The translations under genes and the position numbers were made by a program. From Serripes groenlandicus (taxonomy: Eukaryota; Mollusca; Bivalvia; Cardiida; Cardiidae), in the NCBI GenBank assembly GCA_031761405.1, contig JASEVX010000013.1:46632143-46696142 (forward strand): DNA of 64,000 bases, written 5' to 3'. Positions 21,163 through 33,176 of the stretch are shown here, piece by piece (the stretch's first letter is position 1; every line of letters starts with the position of its first letter). The notes below the pieces were generated by a model, which saw only the letters and a list, made by a program, of their open reading frames with translations, did no database searches and was not told the origin of the DNA.

Positions 21163-22995
21163 ATGACAATGGGGTTACAAAATTCAAATTTCACTGTAAT
21201 AGATTATCTCATATTCTTTGCTACAATCGCCTTGTCTTTGGCAATCGGAATATTCTTCGCGTTTAAAGACAAAAACAAACGATATCTGGATTATTATTTC
21301 CTTGCCGATAGAAAGTCAGCCGTATTGCCAACAGCCTTTTCCCTGCTTGTCTCATACCAGTCATCGATTGTCATCCTTGGGGCACCAGCTGAAGTGTATA
21401 ACTATGGCATGACGAGCGCCTATTACGTAGTGGCAATTTGGCTTAGTTTTATATTTGGCGGACTGGTTGTGGTGCCCATATTGTATCCACTGAAGCTTAC
21501 AAGCGTGTTTACATATTTCCAGCTACGTTTCCACGACAACATTATCCGCTATCTTGCGTTTATATTAGGTTTGATATATTTTGTCTTTTACATGGGCACC
21601 GTTATTTTTGGTACCTGTGTGGCCCTTGAATTCATAATAGGGATCCCATACTGGGGCACGATCTTAATTTACACCATTGTGACCGCAACGTATACTTCGA
21701 TAGGGGGTATGAAAGCTGTGATATGGACCGATGTATTCCAGCTGATGATCATGCTCATTGGAGTATTCTCAATAATTATAAAATCATCGACAATGGTAGG
21801 TGGTATGGCCAATATGCTCAACCTAGCTTCGAGCAGATTAGACGTAGGAGACTTCAGGATCGATCCAAGAATAAGATACCAGTTCTGGAACACTGGCATT
21901 GCCACATTTACAGTATATCTTATGTCAATCCTCCAACAACCAGGATGTCAGAGAATCAGCTGCGCACCGACGCTCAAAGCAGCAAGACAAATCATCATTG
22001 TGGCAGGGATATTAGCTGGGATTTTCTGCTTCCTTGTTAACTTCGAAGGAGTTGCTATCTACGCATACTACGCATCGATAGGTTGCGATCCACTCGCATC
22101 GGGTCGAATTGATAATATGAACCAGCTTATTCCGCTAGCTGTAATTGACTTATTCTCATCGTTGCCAGGTTTGTCTGGATTGTTCATTGCAGCCTTGTCT
22201 AGTGCAGCACTAAGCACGTTGTCGTCATGTCTTAGTAGTTTAGGTGCCGTTACATACGAGGATATTATACGAGAAAAATATCCCGATATACCGGAACAAC
22301 GGGCTACTCTTATTGCCAAGATGATAGTTTTCTTGTACGGTATTGCAGCTGCGGGACTTTCTTTCATCATCTCCGTTCTACCTGGATCCATTACAAGCAT
22401 TTTTTATGCATTCATGGGGTGTATCGACGGGCCGGTATGTGCAATATTCTTGGTGTCAATGTTTTACAAGAGAGCCACGACGAAAGGCGTTGTCATGGGG
22501 ACATTGGCAGGCATGGCAGTCGTGTTTTGGCTCAATATTGGTCGATCGCTGGGATATTGCAAAATAGATCCGAAACTTCCGTCTGCTCCTGTTGACAACT
22601 GTTCCCAGACGCTTATGGATACCATGCAATACAACTATTCCACGATGTCATCGTTACCAGCCAATACCATATCTACTGTCTTGACCACGGAAATGTACCA
22701 ATTGCAGGTTACAAACGCTTCGATTCCAGATACAACATTTCTAACAGAAATCTATTCTATATCTTTCATGTGTTTTTCTATGATTGGATGTGTCACATCT
22801 GTCATCGTAGCAATTTTGATAAGTCTTTGCACAACTCCACCGGATGAGGTTGACGATAAATATTTGTTTAGTTTTAAGAAACATATCTGGCTGGCCTTCT
22901 TTGTCAGAAATGATGAAGATCATTTCGTCGATGTGAAAGAAGAATATGCTCTCAATGAAGGCGAAATTCATGATTTAATGGCTACCAAAACATGA
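21163..22995 (+). CDS. SLC5-family sodium-coupled transporter, copy 2, intact
   Basis: An uninterrupted 610-residue membrane protein. Family-typical motifs are visible: an N-terminal hydrophobic helix from about residue 14; Gly-Gly-Met-Lys-Ala-Val followed by Trp-Thr-Asp-Val-Phe-Gln at 181-193; Gly-Cys-Asp-Pro at 307-310; and a Ser/Ala-rich helix at 344-369 ending in Thr-Tyr-Glu-Asp, where SLC5 proteins carry sodium-ligand serines (here Ser351, Ser354 and Ser355 are candidates). Three N-glycosylation sequons (Asn479, 491, 518) sit in the loop before the last helix (about 532-556), followed by a charged cytoplasmic tail. From family knowledge it should use the sodium gradient to import a small organic solute at the plasma membrane. 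The look is closest to the monocarboxylate/multivitamin/iodide branch (SLC5A8, A12, A6, A5), but I cannot name the substrate. Vertebrate SLC5 genes have many exons, so a single-exon frame suggests retrotransposition or intron loss. A second in-frame Met lies at codon 3. Here codon 4 is Gly, where other copies have Val. Confidence 0.9.
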   Translation: MTMGLQNSNFTVIDYLIFFATIALSLAIGIFFAFKDKNKRYLDYYFLADRKSAVLPTAFSLLVSYQSSIVILGAPAEVYNYGMTSAYYVVAIWLSFIFGGLVVVPILYPLKLTSVFTYFQLRFHDNIIRYLAFILGLIYFVFYMGTVIFGTCVALEFIIGIPYWGTILIYTIVTATYTSIGGMKAVIWTDVFQLMIMLIGVFSIIIKSSTMVGGMANMLNLASSRLDVGDFRIDPRIRYQFWNTGIATFTVYLMSILQQPGCQRISCAPTLKAARQIIIVAGILAGIFCFLVNFEGVAIYAYYASIGCDPLASGRIDNMNQLIPLAVIDLFSSLPGLSGLFIAALSSAALSTLSSCLSSLGAVTYEDIIREKYPDIPEQRATLIAKMIVFLYGIAAAGLSFIISVLPGSITSIFYAFMGCIDGPVCAIFLVSMFYKRATTKGVVMGTLAGMAVVFWLNIGRSLGYCKIDPKLPSAPVDNCSQTLMDTMQYNYSTMSSLPANTISTVLTTEMYQLQVTNASIPDTTFLTEIYSISFMCFSMIGCVTSVIVAILISLCTTPPDEVDDKYLFSFKKHIWLAFFVRNDEDHFVDVKEEYALNEGEIHDLMATKT

Positions 22996-23295
22996 GTCTG
23001 ACTAGGCTACGTATATTGTAATAATATTGTTCTGATTGATGCTAGACTAAAGGATGTGTTCTTTTGTGGATTAAACCTTGTATCAGCTTAAGCAGACTTA
23101 ATATTCCGGTATAAATATATCCGTTTTCCGCTTCCGTGATCGTTAAAATCATTTCGGTCGAATTGATTGAATTTAACTTAACGTCATATTTAACGGTATG
23201 CCAATTATATCACGGCGGCCAGTTCATCTTACGTGTGTTTCTAGACTTTCTATCACATTTACTTCTTGCCAGGAACATAATTATAATTACACATG

Positions 23296-23323
23296 TATGA
23301 GCCGTCCCGCGAGACGGCTCATA
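23296..23323. repeat. Palindromic hairpin, U2
   Basis: Same perfect 11-bp arms as at 6018. Confidence 0.6.
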
Positions 23324-25075
23324 TGCTGATCTACAGCCAAATAAATCATCAAAACCACTCTTAGCATAGAATTGAGTGGATATACCTTCACAATAATGCA
23401 TTGAATATATGACCATGAGTTCAATATATTGGAAATATGTATAGGATGCACTGGAAATATCTGATTTGATCATTTTAAGTATTTTGACATTGTTTGAAAG
23501 TGAAAGTAGAGTATGTGAAAAGCCAGTTTTGTCCCTCCCGGCCTAATTGTGTTCAAAATGATGGTAACCATCTTCGAGGGGTGAATTCCTTCTTGCATGA
23601 AACACGACCCCTCCACCTCCCCCTTCCGCCTCCGACACCCCCTGCACCACATGCACCCCCCGCCCCCGGCGCCCAAATTGTTGGGGGATTATTTTAAAGC
23701 TGAAAGGTTACTCATTTCAGTCATATAGGGTGCCTACCTATACAAAATTGAAGAAAATGTGATCATTGAGGGTTGATACTGGTTGATTAGCATGGAAACA
23801 AAAAAGGAATTTTATTGGTGTAATGTGACCTTTACTAGTAAGAAGGATGACGGTACTAATGCAACTTTTGTCAATTATCGGAAAGAATGAATATCTGAGC
23901 CTGGTTCGAACCCAAGACCTCTAGTGTAATAGCCCTCGTCGTTACACAATACAAGTCGTAATACAAATTATGAAGCAAACTTACAATACAACTCGCATAA
24001 AACATGAACCCCCCATTGCCCCACACACACACACATTGTTGGAGGTTATTTTAAAGCTGAGAGGACATCTTTTAAATGATATAGAATATTCTCTTTGTAA
24101 ATATTGAACGAAAGAGTGACAATTGAGGATTGAAACTTATTGATTTACATAGAAATGATTTGCTAATCTTTGACCTTGAAATGATTTGTTAATCTTTGAG
24201 CTAGAAATGATTTGTAAATCTGTGACCTAGAATATGTGTCATTTTGTTCATATAGATCATATGTGATACTTTTAACATAACACGTGTGATTGTTTTAGTA
24301 ACGATATTTTGCAAATAGAAATTTAAACTTGAAATGATACAGCTTGGCATTTTTGACTTCGGAGTCTCGTTTCAAAGGTCCCGGGTTCGAAACCCCCGGT
24401 GAGCGGTTTCTGTATTGAAGAGGAATCTGCCATGACCGAGTCGTAAGTGCGGGAAATTTGAATTTGGCGTTCCGGGTTTGATCCCTCTGATTGGCTCCAG
24501 TGAATGCTACAGACGACTTTTGAAAACATTATTACAAAAGTGAATACAGCAGTATGGTGTTTCATTCGACGCAATTTCTTACACAACCGTTTTAATATAG
24601 GTCAGATTACGCTAAATATCCGCTGATTTGCTGATCTACAGTACTATAGTTCCTAAAAAAAACTTTCTTTGCGTAGATATGAGTGTATACCATCACCAGA
24701 ATGAAGTGAATATATGACATTGAGTTTAAATGCGTTGTGAATGTGTATAGGATGCACTGTAAATAATTGATTTGATCACTTTAAGTATTTTGACCTTATT
24801 TGAAAGTGAACGGAGAATGCTAAACACCGGTTTTGAACGGGCACGATTTGGTCCAAAATGACGGTTACAATTTTCGCTTGGTGAGTTCTTTCTTGCATAA
24901 TGCATGACCCCACATTTTCTGTGGATTGTTTTAAAGCTAGGAGGTAACTCTTTTAAATGAAATATGATGTTCTACATGAGAAACGCTTAGAAAGTGTGAC
25001 AATTGAGGACTGAAACTGGTCAAATTACATGGAAACGAAGAAAGATTTGTTTTGGTGTATTGTAACCTATAGGTA
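23324..25075. repeat. Intra-unit duplicate blocks a, b and c, U2
   Basis: The three blocks lie without the TTAA element: a at about 23324-23830, b at about 24030-24180, c at about 24620-25075. A T-arm-like GGGTTCGAAACCC lies between b and c at about 24385. Confidence 0.6.
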
Positions 25076-25489
25076 AATACACTAACCAGTTTCTAATACA
25101 CCATCCATGTTACACATATAGACACTTTCTGTCTTCTCTTCAGCAGACGGCTTTTAATTACATTACGATAAGTGAGAGTGTGCTCAGTATGAGTAATTTC
25201 AGCTTTTCCCACAATGTTTTCAAATCTATTCAATAGTTATGCATTCATTCATAGAAATGTTCCATAGTTTCGTCTAGACGTTTTAAAAATCGTTTATTTC
25301 AGGATAATGTGGGAAAAGGTTAATGATCAAATTTGAATGAAAACGTTCGTCCAGATTTTACCATCAGCTCTCTATAGCCCCACTCGGAGAGGTCAGGCGC
25401 CGCAACCAATATACATGTTTTCTTTGCTGACTTATACGTTATACACGTTTCTTTTACTAGCTAATATATTATATACGTTAATTTTACTT

Positions 25490-25555
25490 ACTGGTGTCGG
25501 GATAAATGGACCAGAAGTACTGGTAAATTACCCAGGCAACGCAGTGATTTAACTG
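25490..25555 (+). mobile_element. Inverse single satellite monomer, U2
   Basis: Counterpart of 12541-12606. Confidence 0.6.
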
Positions 25556-25579
25556 AAAAATTGTGGAAAGCAGCGTTAT

Positions 25580-25995
25580 ATGTATTTACTAATTGATTCA
25601 TTATATATGTTTCTTCGACTAACTTGTACATTATACACTTTCATTCTTTCACGAAATAACGTATACTATATGTATCTGTCACTAACTAATACATTAAACA
25701 TGTTTCTTGAACTGGCTAATACATTAAACATGTTTATTCTAACTGAAGCTTTACATATGTTTCTTCTACCAACTAAAGCATTAAACATGTTTCTTGAACT
25801 AACTAAATCATTAAACATGTTTATTTTACTAACTAAAGCATTAAACATGTTTATTGAACTACATTGAATATGTTTCTTCTACTAAACTGAAGGATTAAAC
25901 ATTTTTCTTGAACAAACTAATACAGTAAACATGTTACTTGGACTAACTAAATCATTAAACATGTTTACTCTACTAACTAATATATTTCACAAATC
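25580..25995. repeat. 30-bp AT minisatellite, U2
   Basis: Same copy order as U1 with a few substitutions. Confidence 0.85.
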
Positions 25996-26300
25996 GTATG
26001 CCAAGCAATCGAGCATCCAGTATCGTGCCAAAGATAGTCTCTTGGAATAAACATCCCCAGCACAGTTATTGACGCCGCGTGGAAGCGCGGCGTCAGTACG
26101 TGATAGGTATTGAATAGGTGAGCAATGTAGGCATGTATGCACATCTTGGTTTTCTGGGTTAAAATAAAGGAACATTTGGCCTTCTTTTTCGAAATATTTA
26201 CATCCTGTCTGTTTATGTACTGAACTGCATCTGCTTCCTTTAAGTCATAATTCAAAATCATGCGCGGCGTCTTTGATTCTTTGCATCAAAGTTCGTCTTG

Positions 26301-26610
26301 TTATTAATGGCAGGCTGGTGTCCAACAGTATCCCAATCTATAAAGACAAGATATTGGTTTGCATCAACTATTTCACTGAACCGTTCAACGAGAAAACCAA
26401 CATTGTGGCTCTGTGTAAAGTATAGGCCCGGATATAAGCCTAAGCATGTGTTCATTATTAATGGCAGGCTGGTGTCCAACAGTATCCCAATCTATAAAGA
26501 CAAAATATTGGTTTGAATCAACCATTTCACTGAGCCGTTCCACGAGAAAACCAACATTTTGTACTACGCGTAAAGTATACACCCGGATCAGCCTAAGCTG
26601 TGGGTTTTCT
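26301..26610. repeat. 155-bp tandem repeat, two copies, U2
   Basis: Same arrangement as U1. Confidence 0.8.
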
Positions 26611-26752
26611 GTTTCAGGAATATTTACTCTATACCTCTATCCCCCTGAGACTGAATGTGTTGGCCAGGTTTAGCCTTCGCGGATTGCTCAGACTAATCTA
26701 GGACGATACATTTCGCAGAGTCCATAATGTTGGTTTTCTCGTGGAACGGTTC
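26532..26752. mobile_element. MITE A, third copy in U2
   Basis: 221 bp; one change near the right end (GGTTC for GGCTC). Confidence 0.75.
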
Positions 26753-26936
26753 AGATGTTAATGACCATTCGACGTCATAGTAGAGGACAACATTTAAAAA
26801 CGAGGGCAAATGTAAATTGCTAAAACTAAGAGCATGTTCTTTTGATCCGACAATATGTGAAAAAGTCCAAGTAAACAGTGACTTTCGGCTTATTCGACCA
26901 ATTGACACTAAACTGTACGTTCAGCGTGAATTTAGT

Positions 26937-27180
26937 GGCCCGGTGATCTAGTGCTTAACACGTTAGACGGTCAATCCAGAGATCTAGGGTCTGGCTTTTT
27001 CTGAAGTGCGTTAAATGTCTCCCACTCAACTAGAGGTCAAGTTCTGGTCCTTTCTATAACGAAGTGCCTCGCGTGTATCGGTGCTATACACTGAGCACGT
27101 TAAAGAACCAAGTGGTCTTTTCGGAAAGATCTAGGGTATCGCACCAGGACCCCTTGTATCTTGAAGTAATCTGCATCTGG
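26937..27180 (+). mobile_element. tRNA-derived SINE, U2
   Basis: Counterpart of 13988-14230, with AAGAACCAAGTGGTC. Confidence 0.55.
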
Positions 27181-27349
27181 CAGATGCTTGTTCGTAATAT
27201 AGTGTACACTATCAAATGGGCATATGAAACATTATATAACAATACCGTTTCGTTCCGGTAATACCATTTCGTTCCGGTGACAGACTGTCGTCACTCGAAA
27301 TGTTTGAAACATACATGTCTCGCTTGTATTGAGTCTCTATTACAGCCGA

Positions 27350-27422
27350 GGCCAGGTAGCTGAGTCGGTAGCGACGCGGGCTGTCAATCCAGGGGTTGGG
27401 AGTTCGAATCCCAGCTATGCCA
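27350..27422 (+). pseudogene. tRNA-like sequence, U2
   Basis: Counterpart of 14401; T stem GGGAGTTCGAATCCC intact, acceptor stem still unpaired. Confidence 0.45.
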
Positions 27423-28695
27423 ATATTCTTTCTAACGTTAGACAAAAGTCAATGCGACAAGCATCATTCTTCTTCAACCAACGGGCTAATGTGCAAAAGC
27501 AGCCAGTTGCTTGCAATGACTATTGTGTGGAGAACTGGTACGAACATGCTAGGAAATACATGGATAGCCCATGTGAATTGGCCTTCCTGATATGACTGAA
27601 ACATTTTTGAAAAAGGCAATATACCCACAATCAAGCAATCACTCAATAAAGTATATTGGTTTATTTGCGTGACATTTTACGTCACTTCGAACAAGTTATA
27701 TCAGTACTTCTGGTCCTTGGTTCTGATACCAGCGAGTCAGTCGTAAGCCTGAGCGTAACGAAGGTCAAGTCAGTACTACCATTTTAAATGCCTATTGAAC
27801 ATAAACTGGTTCCTGGTTGAACATCCTGTATGACAACGGGTAAGAGACTTATATCTCCATGGTTTTGATTGGACGTACGTTAAACCAATCAAATCTAACA
27901 TTATAGATAACGTTTGGCCTTATTTCAAACTGTCTAAATTTCTAATTTTAGGTAAAAGGGAAGGAATTCATTTTCCATAGTCGACAATTATAGCATTATG
28001 GGTTATGGTTCGTTAAAAGCAAATGAATTAACACATATACCTGTATCAAATTAAAGTTCATAGTTCATTCTTAGAACAACCAAAACAGCAAAAAAAAAAT
28101 CACATTTTCACCGACCGTTGACAGAGTTAGGAGGTCAAATGAAAGGTCACCCTTATCCCGCACTGAATTTTACCTTCTATTTCAGAAAATACAGCATGTT
28201 CTGAAAATGGCTCTTAATGTGTCAACATAGCTAAAAGCAAACACTATTTTTTTATTATAAATCAGTCCAAGATTATTCAACTTAATAAACAACACTTTCA
28301 ACTTAAAACAAAATCATTATTGTCCAATGGGAGACAACTTCAATCTCATATATTCATCTGTATACACAGGGAGAATGAATAGATGAACTGTCGCCGTGAA
28401 ATAACTGAAATACTATTGACACGGTATTGAACCCCAATAGAATATGCTAAAGTCAAACCTGTTCTAAAGACCACCTTTGAATAGCGATTCCCTTTTATAT
28501 AGCAGCCCCACCTTTAGTTTCCCAGTTATTTATTTTCTCCATAAATGACCCTGCACTTAAAGACCATCTGTGAAAAAAGACCATATGGTCACATGTTCGT
28601 ATTGTATTTTCATAATCGGTTCACTCAAACATTATAGTATTTGTAAATGGGTCCATGAAACAATAAATTAGTTTGTTATATAAAAACAAATCATG

Positions 28696-28945
28696 CATCC
28701 TCGGTACCCAGGCTTTTCATAAAATACTTGATACCCTGGGCAAATTGGCTAGAGAAACTTCGTAAAGCATGCACCACGTTTTCCTCCATTACTACACTGT
28801 AATTTTCGTATCGCATGAGGTTTGTCTCATTCGGCCAATCAAACGGCTGTATTTCACCTCATAAATTATTCATGAGTACGAGAGTTTTACAGCCAATTTG
28901 CACAGTGTATCATGTATTTTATGAATAGCCAGGGAACTGAGGATG
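28696..28945. mobile_element. MITE C, U2
   Basis: 250 bp, same flanking octamers. Confidence 0.8.
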
Positions 28946-30079
28946 AAATCATGATGCTGTTAAAAGTTGTTCTTAAAATAAACCTTTACTTTATAAATAT
29001 TAATAAAAAAGTACAAAACAATTGTATAGTATATTTTATTCTATTTTTAATCGTGTCGGTGATGAAATACCGAAAACAAATACCTACAGCTATATTGTAT
29101 ATTTGTGTAGCACAATGACGACGAAGCTTCAACTCAAAAGAGTTTGCCAGCATGCACGGACTCGAGCTCGCGGCCGGAAACTTGTTCAACGTAGAATGGG
29201 ATGAATATGTACCAACGTTACACAAACAACTAGGATTCAAGCATCTACCATCGAAGTGACAGACAATTCAAGAAAAAATGATTTCTTTGTCAGAGCTACG
29301 TCATGGAAAAAGGACATACGGATTTTATTTTCGCTTTTTTTGAAATCCTTTTCAACATACACATTATTAACCGACGACTTTTCTAAACTGTGAGAAAAGT
29401 AGAATTTGCTCATAAAAAGCAATTTCCCCTTTTGCCACAAAGTTTTCAACTCTATTAACAAATTATACTTTTATCTATTTGCCTAGATGTGATCAAAGTC
29501 GTCTAGTGCAGATTTGTTGTGTGCTGGTCTCGTTTTAAAATCTAAAAATAGCATTTGACTATATATAAATAAATGTTATTTTTAGATTTTAAACGAGACT
29601 GGAACCTGTGTGCGGGAAATAGTCAGACACAGATTACGAACGATTCAAACTGCGTCTTCTTTCACGAAATCTTTCAATCGGAACGGCTCGGTTAAAATCG
29701 TAAACTCCATTTATGTCTCCGACATCGTTGATGAATATACCCTCGGATAGGTTGTAAACGACCTTTACGGTCGATCGATATGCAATATTATTCGGGTTAA
29801 ATCGAACATAATTGACTGAAGATAATTATACTATTTCGACACACTCCGCAATTATTGCCCGTCTGAGTAAACAAACTGCATGCGCATCCATGCTTTAAGA
29901 TCCAAATTGATATTGGTTTTTACATACATTTCTTGAGACTTTCTATGAATAGTTGGTGTACAGTGCATAATATATCAAACTGTGTTGATGTGATGACTGA
30001 TCTAGATGATATACTGGTCACAAATATCTAGCGGTTGGTCTTCAAATAGCGCCAGAATAAGGCAAGAGGCAATATATTG

Positions 30080-30089
30080 ACGACATTTG
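30080..30089. other. Empty MITE A site at the U2/U3 junction
   Basis: A single ACGACATTTG lies between flanks that match those of the filled junctions on both sides. Confidence 0.7.
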
Positions 30090-30147
30090 TGATTATGTTT
30101 ATGATATAAATCAATTGTGTATGTATAGATGTCTTATTATAGTACTT

Positions 30148-30345
30148 TTAACCCTTTCCCACATACGACAATTCTGCAGCAGACGATTTTCTAAACATAT
30201 GGCATTTTGTGGAATATCTCCATAAATGAGTGTTTATTTATTAGATAGAGTTGAAAACATTTTGGCAAAAGGGGAAATTTCTCATCGTGAGCAATTTCTT
30301 CTTTTGTCACAATGTTTTCAAAAGTCGTCTGCTTAGAGGTGTCAG
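30148..30345. mobile_element. MITE B, U3, right end lost
   Basis: Starts TTAACCCTTTCCC, closer to the family consensus than the other units. The right arm stops after GTCGTCTGCTTAG. Confidence 0.6.
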
Positions 30346-30414
30346 AATTTTGAACTCTCCTTTGTTTGAGTAGTAACTGGGTGTCGAAGAATTTTTGGAA
30401 GGAAAGGATAACAT

Positions 30415-30796
30415 TGGTGATTTGCGCTGGTTTCAACAATTTCCCATTTATATCGCGGCGTTTCCTGGATAGGTGATTTACGCTGGTTTCAACAATTTCT
30501 CATTTCTATCGCTGCGTTCCCTGGATAGGTGATTTACGTTGGTTTCAACAATTTCTCATTTCTATCGCTGCGTTCCCTGGATAGGTGATTTACCCTGGTT
30601 TCAACAATTTCTCATTTCTATCGCTGCGTTCCCTGGATAGGTGATTTACGCCGGGTTCAACAATTTCCCATTTATATCGCTGCGTTCCCTGGATAGGTGA
30701 TTTACGCTGGTTTCAACAATTTCTCATTTCTATCGCTGCGTTCCCTGGATAGGTGATTTACGCCGGGTTCAACAATTTCCCATTTATATCACGGCG
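30415..30796. repeat. Satellite tier 1: 56-bp repeats, U3
   Basis: About six to seven copies with starts 56 bp apart (30471, 30527, 30583, 30639, 30695, 30751). Each holds GGTGATTTACGCTGG, TTTCAACAATTT and TTCCCTGGATA. Confidence 0.85.
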
Positions 30797-31220
30797 TTTC
30801 AACAATTTCCCAGTTATATCACGCCGGGTTCAACAATGTCCCATTTATATCACGGCGTTTCAACAATTTCCCAGTTATATCACGCCGGGTTCAACAATTT
30901 CTCATTTCTATCGCGGCGTTTCAACAATTTCCCAGTTATATCACGGCGTTTCAACAATTTGCCAGTTATATCACGGCGTTTCAACAATTTCCCAGTTATA
31001 TCACGCCGAGTTCAACAATTTCTCATTTCTATCGATGCGTTTCAACAATTTCCCAGTTATATCACGGCGTTTCAACAATTTCCCAGTTATATCACGGCAT
31101 TTCAACAATTTCCCAGTTATATCACGGCGTTTCAACAATTTCCCAGTTATATCACGGCGTTTCAACAATTTCCCAGTTATATCACGGCGTTTCAACAATT
31201 TCCCAGTTATATCACGGCGT
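30797..31220. repeat. Satellite tier 2: 30-bp repeats, U3
   Basis: About fourteen copies of a 30-bp unit made of TTTCAACAATTTCCCAG and TTATATCACGGCG. The period leaves all plus frames open, so the 182- and 131-codon frames here are by-products. Confidence 0.9.
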
Positions 31221-32818
31221 TTCCTGGATAGGTTACCAGTACTACTCGTCCATTTATCCAGACACCAGCCAGTCAGTTATATCACGGCGTTTCCTGGATA
31301 GGTTACAAGTACTACTCGTCCATTTATCCAGACACCAGCCAGTCAGTTATATCACGGCGTTTCCTGGATAGGTTACAAGTACTACTCGTCCATTTATCCA
31401 GACACCAGCCAGTCAGTTATATCACGGCGTTTCCTGGATAGGTTACCAGTACTACTCGTCCATTTATCCAGACACCAGCCAGTCAGTTATATCACGGCGT
31501 TTCCTGGATAGGTTACAAGTACTACTCGTCCATTTATCCAGACACCAGCCAGTCAGTTATATCACGGCGTTTCCTGGATAGGTTACCAGTACTACTCGTC
31601 CATTTATCCAGACACCAGCCAGTCAGTTATATCACGGCGTTTCCTGGATAGGTTACAAGTACTACTCGTCCATTTATCCAGACACCAGCCAGTCAGTTAT
31701 ATCACGGCGTTTCCTGGATAGGTTACAAGTACTACTCGTCCATTTATCCAGACACCAGCCAGTCAGTTATATCACGGCGTTTCCTGGATAGGTTACAAGT
31801 ACTACTCGTCCATTTATCCAGACACCAGCCAGTCAGTTATATCACGGCGTTTCCTGGATAAGTTACCAGTACTACTGGTCCATTTATCCAGACACCAGCC
31901 AGTCAGTTATATCACGGCGTTTCCTGGATAAGTTACCAGTACTACTCGTCCATTTATCCAGACACCAGCCAGTCAGTTATATCACGGCGTTTCCTGGATA
32001 GGTTACAAGTACTACTCGTCCATTTATCCAGACACCCTCCAGTCAGTTATATCACGGCGTTTCCTGGATAGGTTACAAGTACTACTCGTCCATTTATCCA
32101 GACACCAGCCAGTCAGTTATATCACGGCGTTTCCTGGATAAGTTACCAGTACTACTGGTCCATTTATCCAGACACCAGCCAGTCAGTTATATCACGGCGT
32201 TTCCTGGATAAGTTACCAGTACTACTCGTCCATTTATCCAGACACCAGCCAGTCAGTTATATCACGGCGTTTCCTGGATAAGTTACCAGTACTACTCGTC
32301 CATTTATCCAGACACCAGCCAGTCAGTTATATCACGGCGTTTCCTGGATAGGTTACCAGTACTACTCGTCTATTTATCCTGACACCCTCCAGTCAGTTAT
32401 ATCACGGCGTTTCCTGGATAAGTTACCAGTACTACTCGTCCATTTATCCAGACACCCTCCAGTCAGTTATATCACGACGTGTCCTGGATAGGTTACCAGT
32501 ACTACTCGTCTATTTATCCTGACACCCTCCAGTCAGTTATATCACGGCGTTTCCTGGATAGGTTACCAGTACTACTCGTCTATTTATCCTGACACCCTCC
32601 AGTCAGTTATATCACGGCGTTTCCTGGATAGGTTACAAGTACTACTCGTCCATTTATCCAGACACCAGCCAGTCAGTTATATCACGGCGTTTCCTGGATA
32701 GGTTACCAGTACTACTCGTCTATTTATCCTGACACCCTCCAGTCAGTTATATCACGGCGTTTCCTGGATAGGTTACCAGTACTACTCGTCTATTTATCCT
32801 GACACCCTCCAGTCAGTC
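31221..32818. repeat. Satellite tier 3: 70-bp repeats, U3
   Basis: Twenty-three copies with starts exactly 70 bp apart from 31221 to 32761. Each holds TTCCTGGATA, GGTTACAAGTACTACTCGTC and a CAGTTATATCACGGCG core shared with tier 2. Variants (GGTTAC/AGTTAC, CAAGT/CCAGT, CCAGCC/CCCTCC, CATTTATCCA/TATTTATCCT) are clustered. The CCCTCC type is concentrated at the right end, as expected for growth by local duplication. Confidence 0.95.
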
Positions 32819-32952
32819 GTAATGCTAACCCCGCAACTTTGAGCACCAAGGATGGCAGCCATTACTACCAAGTCTTTCGTATGACCCGGCCGGGGATCGA
32901 ACCTACAACCCGCTCTCGAGGCGGACGCTCTACCACTTCATCACCGAGGCGG
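32819..32952 (-). mobile_element. SINE head and body next to the satellite, U3
   Basis: On the minus strand, 32952-32883 resembles a tRNA: an A-box-like GATGAAGTGGTAGAGCG, a Ser(CGA)-like anticodon loop CTCGAGA, and a consensus B box GGTTCGATCCC. A body of about 65 bp follows and runs straight into the 70-bp array, which occupies the place of the SINE tail. This is the arrangement of a tRNA-derived SINE. Confidence 0.7.
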
Positions 32953-32996
32953 TTTTTGAACGATACAATGTCACCGATGATAACCAAGAGTTACGC

Positions 32997-33176
32997 CCCT
33001 TTCCCACATACAACAAATCTGCAGCAGACGACTTTGAAAACATGGTGACAAAAACCTGAAAAATCTCCATAAATGAGTGTTCAATTATTAAATAGAGTTG
33101 AAAACATTGTGGCAAAGGGGTTTTCAAAAGTCGTCTGCTGCTATTGCGTTAAAATGTGTCTGCAGGTGGGAAAGGG
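32997..33176. mobile_element. MITE B in U3 holding a single 63-bp unit
   Basis: Ends CCCCTTTCCCACATA and GTGGGAAAGGG. Inside lies one copy of the 63-bp segment that is repeated six times in the other units. Confidence 0.7.

Noticed and set aside
30753..31301. 182-codon and overlapping 131-codon frames made of repeated Phe-Asn-Asn-Phe-Pro units
   Set aside because: They arise from the 30-bp period of the satellite, which leaves several frames open. There is no start context and no counterpart in other units.
31221..32818. CRISPR array
   Set aside because: The repeats are contiguous with no unique spacers, and the setting is an animal genome.
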